A DNA stretch of 6,361 nt from an uncultured Succinatimonas sp. (GTDB lineage Bacteria > Pseudomonadota > Gammaproteobacteria > Enterobacterales > Succinivibrionaceae). Shown in pieces: positions 1-4,978 of this stretch (positions within the stretch are counted from its first letter, which is position 1; each line of letters begins with the position of its first letter). The position numbers were made by a program, and so were the translations under genes. The notes under the pieces are model-generated. The model did no database searches. It was not told where the DNA came from and saw only the letters and a program-made list of their open reading frames with translations. Location: positions 1-6,361 of the forward strand of contig CABQMD010000055.1 of the NCBI GenBank assembly GCA_902465145.1. Direction: 5' to 3'.

Positions 1-2
1 CA

Positions 3-2048
3 TTTCAGTGTTTTCACACCTGCGCAGCCCCGGGGAGGGATCACAGCAGTGCCGTACTTTTCGTACGCGGTGCCAACCACCGCAGATTGCGCATCGAGCT
101 GGTAACCTTTCCGCAACATGAACCGGTAGCCGTACTGATGAAATATACCGGCTCAAGTTCCGGAATTCATCGTTACGTATCCTCAATCAATATCGACAGC
201 GGTACCAACTTCCAACGTTACTGTTTTAAAGTAGCCCTTTTAACACTGCCTGATGATAACGATCAGCAACAGGTACAGGATGTGGTGTGGTACAGCTCTT
301 TAGGCATGTCGCGCGAACGTCCCTTGTTGCAGCACTGTTTTGCCTACGAACTGTTCAATACTCATCCTCAATGGGCTCCGAACCTTATATGTTACGAGAT
401 CCTGCCCGATCGCTTTGCCTCATCAAAAGGTCATTTCACCGTAGACGGTACTCCGGTATCTGCCGAGCAGCCTCTGCGTCGCAAAGATTTCGAGTATACC
501 GATCTCAATGAAGTTCACTGCGGAGGAGATCTTGACGGGATAACCGACATGCTTCCCTATTTAAGAGGCCTAGGTTGTGACGGGATCAGCTTAAATTCCG
601 TTTTCAAAGCCCACGGTTTTGCTAAAGAAGATACTCAGGATTACGACACGGTCGATCCTCATTTGGGAGGCAACGGCAGTCTCAAACGCCTGCGTGCACT
701 GACGCTCGGCTATGAAATCAAACTGTTAGTCCACGGAAGTTTTGCCTACACCGGAGACAAACATCCCTGGTTTGACCGTCAGGAACGTACCGGCAAAGGA
801 GCGCTTCACCATCAGGATTCACCTTACCGTGAGTTCTATACCTTCAAGGCAGATGGCGATGCCTGCTATTGCGGCGGCAATCCCAAATACCCGAAACTTG
901 ACTACGGCAGCCGCGAAGTCCGTCATGCCATGGCAGAAGGTCAGAACAGTTTCGTGCGCAAATGGCTGCGTCCTCCCTACGGACTTGACGGTTGGGTGAT
1001 CGATCATATCGCGGCCATAGGCGATTCTGGAAACGCCAAGAACAACTTAAAACGCATAGCCCAGATCTGCACGGCCGCTCGCGAAACTCATATAGACTGC
1101 CTGATGATCGGCAATTTCCTCTCGGACGCCCGCTACGCTTTGGGATCAAGCGGAAATGTCGACGGTTCAATCAACTATAACGGTTTTATCAGCCCCATCA
1201 GAGCTTTCTTCGGAGGCGTAAACCTGCAGGGTGAAAGCATCCCCTATACTGGAGAAGATTTGCGCCGTACTTGCGAGGAATACGCAGTCGGCGTATCTCA
1301 ACAGGCCAAGCTCTGCCTTATCAACCAATTGGATAACGCATCACTGCCGCGTTTCTTTACGGTTATAGGCAAAGACAAAGCCCTGTATATGGCAGCCTTT
1401 GCCACCCTCTTTACCTGGCGCGGGATCCCCTGCATTTTCCAAGGTGACGAGCTTGGCGACGTCATCGCCTCAGGTCAAATCGGACCCGATTCGATGATCC
1501 CGTTTAAAGCGTTAAACGATCACCATGCCAGTCCTTACAGTGCCGATCTGCAAAGCACCATTGCCGAGCTTGCGGCCATGCGCCGTTCCAATCCAGCCCT
1601 GTCGCACGGTACCATGGTATTCATCACCTCAGGCGGCGCCTACTTCGGATACATACGCATATTCGGTCATCGTTTTTCCCTTGTTTTTGTCAACAGCTCG
1701 CATCAGCAGGTAAAAGTTCAGCAGGGATCAATACTCTTCCCGCTATTGGCAGCTCTGTATCTTCCGGATGACTGCAAGGCCGACGACGCCGAAGACAGCG
1801 GAGAGTCGTTGCTGATCCCGCTCTCTGGTCGTAACGTACGCAGAACCGATCACGGCGAAGGTATGGATGCGCTGTTTGACATGCTAGGACGCGAGAGTCT
1901 GGATGTACGTTGCTACGGCGGTACTCGTACCAGTGATGAATTTCAGGAAAAATTTATCAAGGAACTGTGTGCAGGCAGGATAATTACGATCCCGTCGCGC
2001 ACCACCGTAGTCGTAAATAACAATCCTAAAGACAGTAGCGAAGAATGA
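3..2048 (+). CDS. MalZ-like GH13 alpha-amylase family protein, 5' partial, predicted catalytically inactive
   Basis: This is a cytoplasmic-type GH13 (alpha-amylase fold) protein resembling E. coli maltodextrin glucosidase MalZ, with an N-terminal beta domain, a TIM barrel and a C-terminal beta domain. The frame is open to the left edge, and the codons before the TTG at 87 still align with the MalZ N-terminal domain, so the true start lies outside. That TTG also lacks a ribosome binding site. Counting from it, retained scaffold motifs are EILPDRFA (104-111), GGDLDGI (146-152), the DTxDYxxVDPxxGG stretch (182-195) and QGDELG (452-457). The four conserved GH13 regions are degraded. Region I has H216, A220 and Y221 for Asp, Asn and His. 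Region II has V304 for Arg but keeps nucleophile D306. Region III has N343 for the general acid Glu. Region IV has A418-S419 for His-Asp. Hydrolysis is therefore unlikely; a binding, regulatory or subunit role is inferred. The visible part is about 681 residues, longer than MalZ (about 605), with extra sequence near 555-625. No signal peptide is visible, but the first residues are missing. Confidence 0.88.
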   Translation, partial: FQCFHTCAAPGRDHSSAVLFVRGANHRRLRIELVTFPQHEPVAVLMKYTGSSSGIHRYVSSINIDSGTNFQRYCFKVALLTLPDDNDQQQVQDVVWYSSLGMSRERPLLQHCFAYELFNTHPQWAPNLICYEILPDRFASSKGHFTVDGTPVSAEQPLRRKDFEYTDLNEVHCGGDLDGITDMLPYLRGLGCDGISLNSVFKAHGFAKEDTQDYDTVDPHLGGNGSLKRLRALTLGYEIKLLVHGSFAYTGDKHPWFDRQERTGKGALHHQDSPYREFYTFKADGDACYCGGNPKYPKLDYGSREVRHAMAEGQNSFVRKWLRPPYGLDGWVIDHIAAIGDSGNAKNNLKRIAQICTAARETHIDCLMIGNFLSDARYALGSSGNVDGSINYNGFISPIRAFFGGVNLQGESIPYTGEDLRRTCEEYAVGVSQQAKLCLINQLDNASLPRFFTVIGKDKALYMAAFATLFTWRGIPCIFQGDELGDVIASGQIGPDSMIPFKALNDHHASPYSADLQSTIAELAAMRRSNPALSHGTMVFITSGGAYFGYIRIFGHRFSLVFVNSSHQQVKVQQGSILFPLLAALYLPDDCKADDAEDSGESLLIPLSGRNVRRTDHGEGMDALFDMLGRESLDVRCYGGTRTSDEFQEKFIKELCAGRIITIPSRTTVVVNNNPKDSSEE

Positions 2049-2057
2049 CGCTATGTT

Positions 2058-2084
2058 CCTCCCCGGGCGTAAACGCAGGGGAGG
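2058..2084. terminator. GC-rich hairpin between convergent genes
   Basis: Arms CCTCCCC (2058-2064) and GGGGAGG (2078-2084) form a perfect 7 bp stem. The loop contains a further GCG/CGC pairing. It starts 10 bases after the amylase-like stop codon, in the gap before the convergent Fic gene. Neither strand has a T-run after the stem, so it is not a classical intrinsic terminator. It may block exonucleases at the mRNA 3' end, or belong to a dispersed palindromic repeat family that one copy cannot reveal. Confidence 0.45.
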
Positions 2085-2142
2085 AGCCGTCGGTACAACC
2101 TGGATCAGTACGGAGCTTTCGCATCTGTGCGGATACATAATG

Positions 2143-3267
2143 TCAGCTGTTTAAAATCCTTAACAAATCATAGTTAACATATTTGCGTTTTCTTTGCTGA
2201 TCTTTAGGCGCATACAGCAATTCTTTATCTGCAAGAGATTTTAAAGCTCTTCTGACGGTGGCAGGACTGAGATTCACCTCTTTTGAAACTTCCTGAGCTG
2301 TTAAAAAAGGGTTATGAAATGATGCGATCCAAACCTTTTGCTCTGATACTGTGGACAAAAGCTTCATTCCTGTTTCAGCTAATTTAATTGAATCCTGCAT
2401 TTTTGAAACCAGCTTATTAGCCATAGCTCCGCAGCAATCGACAAAAAAACTAAGCCATGAATACCAGTCAGGATCATTTCCTCTGACCCCGTTAAGCAGA
2501 TCGTAATAGCGACTGCGCTCCCTTTCGAGTTCTTCACTTACAAGAAAAATAGGGACATCAACAAGACCGTAATTTACTGCCATTAAAGCTATAAGAATGC
2601 GTCCCAGCCTCCCGTTACCATCTAAAAAAGGATGAATGGATTCAAACTGAGCGTGCATTACCGCCAATTTTAAAATTTCAGGGGCTTTCTCATCTATAAC
2701 ATACAATTGTTGGTCATCATATTTTAGAAAACTGTTGTGAAAATAGCCGTTAACGTAATGCTCCAGATTCTCCATATAAGCAGAAATTTCATTTGCACCG
2801 ATTGGAATATATGAAGCGTGTTCGATCTTGTTATCACGGCCGATGAAATTCTGTATTTTTCTAAACTCTCCTCCGGCAGAACTTGTTCCCCTTGCATTTA
2901 TCATCAATATTTTATGAAGTCGCAAAAGCATACGGGTGGAAAAAGGATCACCTCTTTTGATTTGTTCCAATCCGTCTTTCAGAGCATTTTGATAATTTAT
3001 AACTTCACGGTGTTCTTTGCTTTTCTTCTGCTCAGGAGTAGGATCGATGACATCTGTGAAAGTCACCTGAGTACCTTCGATTCGTGTTGACTGCACACTC
3101 TCTGACAATGTGAAAAGATTTATCAAGGCATCGCCGACTAACGAATGGCGAAACTCATTTTTCATGCTTCCGATGATCATGTTTATATCCGCCAACTTGC
3201 GAAGCAGTTCAATAGCCTGACTCTGCGATATTGCAGGAGGGAGCATTTGTATACCTTGTTTTGCCAT
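2143..3267 (-). CDS. Fic family protein, class II (predicted protein adenylyltransferase) with C-terminal winged helix
   Basis: Fic enzymes usually move AMP from ATP to a hydroxyl side chain of a target protein. Numbering from the ATG at 3267 (374 residues), the core motif HPFLDGNGRLGR lies at 212-223. It has catalytic His212, metal-binding Asp216 and Arg220/Arg223 for phosphates, all intact. The substrate-flap segment GEFRKIQNFIG lies at 133-143. An N-terminal inhibitory motif SxxxEG (Ser60, Glu64, Gly65) makes this class II, the self-inhibited architecture of Shewanella Fic, so no separate antitoxin is expected. Residues about 318-353 form a winged helix-turn-helix, suggesting DNA binding or self-regulation. 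Starts at ATG 3285 or TTG 3288 would add 6-7 residues. I prefer 3267 because GGA lies 6 bases upstream, whereas 3285 follows a T-run. The gene is more AT-rich than its neighbours, is followed by a convergent gene and has no obvious partner. The target is unknown. Confidence 0.93.
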   Translation of the reverse strand: MAKQGIQMLPPAISQSQAIELLRKLADINMIIGSMKNEFRHSLVGDALINLFTLSESVQSTRIEGTQVTFTDVIDPTPEQKKSKEHREVINYQNALKDGLEQIKRGDPFSTRMLLRLHKILMINARGTSSAGGEFRKIQNFIGRDNKIEHASYIPIGANEISAYMENLEHYVNGYFHNSFLKYDDQQLYVIDEKAPEILKLAVMHAQFESIHPFLDGNGRLGRILIALMAVNYGLVDVPIFLVSEELERERSRYYDLLNGVRGNDPDWYSWLSFFVDCCGAMANKLVSKMQDSIKLAETGMKLLSTVSEQKVWIASFHNPFLTAQEVSKEVNLSPATVRRALKSLADKELLYAPKDQQRKRKYVNYDLLRILNS

Positions 3268-3347
3268 ATTTAGTCCATATAACATCAAAAAAAATGATTT
3301 TATTTATTCTATATCAAGATTAGTGATAAAAAAGCTAATAAATGGTT

Positions 3348-3404
3348 GTTATATACAGAGAGCAAAAGGATCATTATTAAACTCAAGAGATTATCCTGAT
3401 TATA
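3348..3404 (-). promoter_or_regulatory. possible fic promoter region (weak)
   Basis: Two -10-like hexamers are readable on the minus strand upstream of fic: a perfect TATAAT at 3399-3404 and TATAAC at 3348-3353. Neither has a recognisable TTGACA-like hexamer 16-18 bases upstream. The region is AT-rich, so chance matches are likely. A promoter somewhere here is expected because the upstream operon is closed by a terminator, but its position is not established. Confidence 0.2.
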
Positions 3405-3496
3405 TAAGTCGCGCTCTCTTTCTAATAGACTGACGGATCATCAGACAGATTCCTAACAAAACACAGACAAAAATGTCCAATAATTTTGATAATTAA

Positions 3497-3527
3497 CTGA
3501 TCAGAATTAAGATCATGAAATGATCTT
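3497..3527. repeat. inverted repeat cluster
   Basis: CTGATCAG at 3497-3504 is a perfect 8 base palindrome. Directly after it, AAGATCAT (3509-3516) and ATGATCTT (3520-3527) form an inverted repeat with 8 base arms around GAA. Neither strand has a T-run after it, so it is not a terminator. Such symmetry fits a dimeric regulator site or a remnant of a mobile element end. It lies about 240 bases upstream of fic and downstream of the rplT terminator. Confidence 0.4.
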
Positions 3528-3621
3528 CAGGAGGAAGAACTGTACCAATGCCTGCCCAATGGGGCTCTTACTTATCCGAAACCAAAGTTCAGGTGCTATA
3601 AAAATTGCAAAACTCAAGAAC

Positions 3622-3652
3622 AAAAAAACCGCAACCTTACGGTCACGGCTTT
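3622..3652 (-). terminator. intrinsic terminator after rplT
   Basis: Read on the minus strand, AAAGCCG pairs with CGGTTTT (one G-T pair). Inside is a second stem, ACC/GGT, around a GTAA tetraloop, and the structure ends in seven Ts (3622-3628). It lies 24 bases past the rplT stop codon. This is a classical Rho-independent terminator and marks the end of the thrS-infC-rpmI-rplT operon. In E. coli transcription instead continues towards pheM and pheST. Confidence 0.9.
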
Positions 3653-3676
3653 AGTTAATTATATATAAGGACTTAA

Positions 3677-4036
3677 TTAAGCCTTAAGAGCGGCCTTAGC
3701 CTGCTCAACGATAGCCTGGAAAGCGGCTTTGTCGTTGATAGCCAGATCGGAAAGAACCTTACGGTCGATCTCGATGTTAGCCTTGTGCAGACCGTTGATG
3801 AGCTGGCTGTAGCTCATATCATACTGGTGGGCACCAGCATTGATACGAACAATCCACAACTCACGGAACTGACGCTTCTTCTGACGACGATCACGATAAG
3901 CATACTGACCGGCTTTGGTAACAGCCTGTACAGCAACGCGATAAGTACGTGAACGGGCGCCGTAATAACCTTTAGCAGCCTTCAGAACCTTCTTGTGACG
4001 AGCATGGGCGATCACGCCGCGTTTAACTCTTGCCAT
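3677..4036 (-). CDS. rplT: 50S ribosomal protein L20
   Basis: L20 binds 23S rRNA early and is needed for 50S assembly. In E. coli and Bacillus it also represses its own operon by binding mRNA that mimics its rRNA site. The product is 119 residues, the usual length. It begins [19 protein letters not shown], with the basic, extended N-terminal half typical of the family ([13 protein letters not shown] at 23-35, then [15 protein letters not shown] at 48-62). The globular C-terminal half, with its SYSQLINGL segment (75-83), carries the RNA-binding fold known to be sufficient for repression. GGAGG at 4046-4050 lies 9 bases before the ATG, which is a little long. The gene follows rpmI after 19 bases, so the two are probably co-translated, and it is the last gene before the terminator. 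Confidence 0.98.
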   Translation of the reverse strand: MARVKRGVIAHARHKKVLKAAKGYYGARSRTYRVAVQAVTKAGQYAYRDRRQKKRQFRELWIVRINAGAHQYDMSYSQLINGLHKANIEIDRKVLSDLAINDKAAFQAIVEQAKAALKA

Positions 4037-4055
4037 TTGTCATTTCCTCCGAGAA

Positions 4056-4268
4056 TTAGGCGTACGGCAACTGACGCATAATGGCGCGCAGGTTGCAGTT
4101 CTTCACATAGACCATCTTGCCCAGTGAACGCTTACGCTTGCTGGTCTTCTTGGTGAGGATGTGACGCAGGTTCTGGTGACGGCACTTGTAGTGACCGCTG
4201 CCGGTTTTCTTGAAGCGCTTTGCAACGCCTCTGTCGGTCTTCATTTTGACCTTGACTTTCTTAGCCAT
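4056..4268 (-). CDS. rpmI: 50S ribosomal protein L35
   Basis: L35 is a small, very basic 50S protein. The product is 70 residues, slightly longer than the E. coli form (65). The family signature is visible as [19 protein letters not shown] (13-31) and [15 protein letters not shown] (33-47), ending in LPYA as in E. coli. The extra length lies in a lysine-rich N-terminus. A start at the internal Met9 would give a more standard length, with AGG 6 bases upstream. I chose the first ATG because GGAG (4275-4278) lies exactly 6 bases before it. In E. coli this gene is the primary target of L20 repression, and the leader here has matching structure. Confidence 0.97.
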   Translation of the reverse strand: MAKKVKVKMKTDRGVAKRFKKTGSGHYKCRHQNLRHILTKKTSKRKRSLGKMVYVKNCNLRAIMRQLPYA

Positions 4269-4274
4269 TATTTA

Positions 4275-4340
4275 CTCCGCATTAGTGCGATAAATCAAAA
4301 CAGGAGCCGTAAGCTACGCTTTCGGACTTTGATCCCTGTT
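4275..4340 (-). promoter_or_regulatory. structured infC-rpmI gap, candidate L20 translational operator
   Basis: On the minus strand AACAGG (4340-4335, starting within the infC stop codon) pairs with CCTGTT (4304-4299). They enclose an irregular inner hairpin, CCGaAAGC/GCTTaCGG (4325-4307), with an A-A mismatch and GTA loop. An overlapping second pairing is possible between ATCAA (4333-4329) and TTGAT (4298-4294). Just before rpmI, CGCA/TGCG (4289-4278) forms a small hairpin whose 3' end touches the GGAG ribosome binding site. In E. coli, L20 represses rpmI through an irregular stem and a pseudoknot at this place. Equivalence here is inferred from position and shape. Confidence 0.5.
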
Positions 4341-4884
4341 ACTGTTTCTTTTTGGGGGCAAGTACCATCGAAGCCTGTCTGCCTTCCATTTTGGAAGCCG
4401 ACTCGACCTGAGCTATGCCCGCTACGACGCAGAGATCATTCTCCACGCGTTTTAAGACATCAAAACCTATGGACTGATGCGCCATCTCGCGTCCGCGGAA
4501 ACGCAGAGTCACTTTGGCTTTGTTGCCTTCTTCGAGGAAGCGGGTCAGGTTGCGTAGTTTAACCTGATAATCCCCTTCGTCTGTACCGGGACGGAATTTG
4601 ATTTCCTTCACCTGCACAACTTTTTGCTTCTTCTTCTTTTGATCTTTCTGCTTCTCATAGAGATACTTGCCGTACTCGATGAGTTTGCACACCGGCGGAT
4701 TGGCGTTGGGACTGATCTCAACAAGATCCACACCCGCGTCTTTGGCCATATGTAGAGCCTCTACGGTGGCCATGACTCCCAGAACCTGATTATCTTGATC
4801 CAGAAGTCTTACTTCACGACTTCTGATGTCATGGTTTATCCGGTTTTTCTGAAAGGTCTTACCGGTCTTACGATTGTTATTAAT
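4339..4884 (-). CDS. infC: translation initiation factor IF-3
   Basis: IF3 binds the 30S subunit, prevents premature 50S joining and checks the start codon and initiator tRNA. Starting at ATT 4884 the product is 181 residues (E. coli 180). The N-terminal domain includes [16 protein letters not shown] (14-29) and [20 protein letters not shown] lysine-rich linker ([13 protein letters not shown]) follows, then the C-terminal domain with [19 protein letters not shown] and [10 protein letters not shown], ending in APKKKQ. The first in-frame ATG (4773) would remove 37 conserved residues. Upstream of it the frame has no ATG, GTG or TTG, only ATT at 4884, with AGGAG (4893-4897) 8 bases before it. E. 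coli infC also starts with AUU, which makes IF3 repress its own translation. The same feedback is inferred here. Confidence 0.95.
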   Translation of the reverse strand: MNNNRKTGKTFQKNRINHDIRSREVRLLDQDNQVLGVMATVEALHMAKDAGVDLVEISPNANPPVCKLIEYGKYLYEKQKDQKKKKQKVVQVKEIKFRPGTDEGDYQVKLRNLTRFLEEGNKAKVTLRFRGREMAHQSIGFDVLKRVENDLCVVAGIAQVESASKMEGRQASMVLAPKKKQ

Positions 4885-4897
4885 AGCAGTTACTCCT
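4882..4897 (-). promoter_or_regulatory. infC ribosome binding site and AUU start codon
   Basis: On the minus strand AGGAG (4897-4893) is followed by 8 bases and then ATT (4884-4882), which opens the IF3 frame. The strong, well-spaced site and homology reaching almost to this codon fix the start. AUU is discriminated against by IF3, giving autogenous control in E. coli. Confidence 0.85.
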
Positions 4898-4902
4898 AAA
4901 CC

Positions 4903-4948
4903 TGCAGGGCTTTCACCTGCGAAAAAATTCCGCGTGGAAAGCCCTGCA
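4903..4948 (-). promoter_or_regulatory. long stem-loop in the thrS-infC gap
   Basis: Arms of 12 bases, TGCAGGGCTTTC and GAAAGCCCTGCA on the minus strand, pair perfectly (4937-4948 with 4903-4914). The loop contains a second hairpin, GCGGAA/TTTCGC with a G-T pair (4919-4933). No T-run follows the stem; the infC ribosome binding site begins 5 bases downstream. It could be an mRNA processing or stability element between thrS and infC, or a control element for infC. A simple terminator is unlikely. Confidence 0.6.
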
Positions 4949-4978
4949 ATTTACTGATCAAAAGTCAGAAAAAGCGAC

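Larger units (their letters stand above)
3268..3676. other. AT-rich intergenic region between fic and rplT
   Basis: About 400 bases with no convincing gene. It holds the rplT terminator (3622-3652) and a palindrome cluster (3497-3527). On the minus strand it also has possible fic -10 hexamers TATAAT (3399-3404) and TATAAC (3348-3353), neither with a good -35. On the plus strand an AGGAGG (3529-3534) precedes only tiny frames: ATG 3548 gives 17 residues and ATG 3520 gives 44, the latter running into the terminator. I see no tRNA, CRISPR array or complete insertion sequence here. Confidence 0.6.

Noticed and set aside
87..89. TTG at 87 as the start of the amylase-like gene
   Set aside because: The frame is open to the left edge, the upstream codons still align with the MalZ N-terminal domain, and no ribosome binding site precedes the TTG.
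844..1170. Minus-strand frame inside the amylase-like gene
   Set aside because: It is an arginine-rich antisense shadow of the GH13 coding sequence, without start signals or recognisable domains.
31..2084. Similarity between CCGGGGAGGG near the left edge and the hairpin at 2058-2084 as a repeat pair flanking the amylase-like gene
   Set aside because: Only about ten GC-rich bases match and the left copy lies within coding sequence; chance is sufficient.
3548..3601. 17-codon frame at ATG 3548 behind AGGAGG
   Set aside because: The spacing of 13 bases is too long and the peptide has no visible features; a real small protein cannot be excluded, but it is not supported.
3520..3654. 44-codon frame on the plus strand starting at ATG 3520
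   Set aside because: It has no ribosome binding site at proper distance, no recognisable domain, and it runs through the rplT terminator on the other strand.
4161..4562. Plus-strand frame across rpmI and infC
   Set aside because: It is antisense to two clearly conserved genes and has no start signals or family features.
4771..4773. ATG at 4773 as the start of infC
   Set aside because: It would remove 37 residues that match the conserved IF3 N-terminus, and the ATT at 4884 has a much better ribosome binding site.
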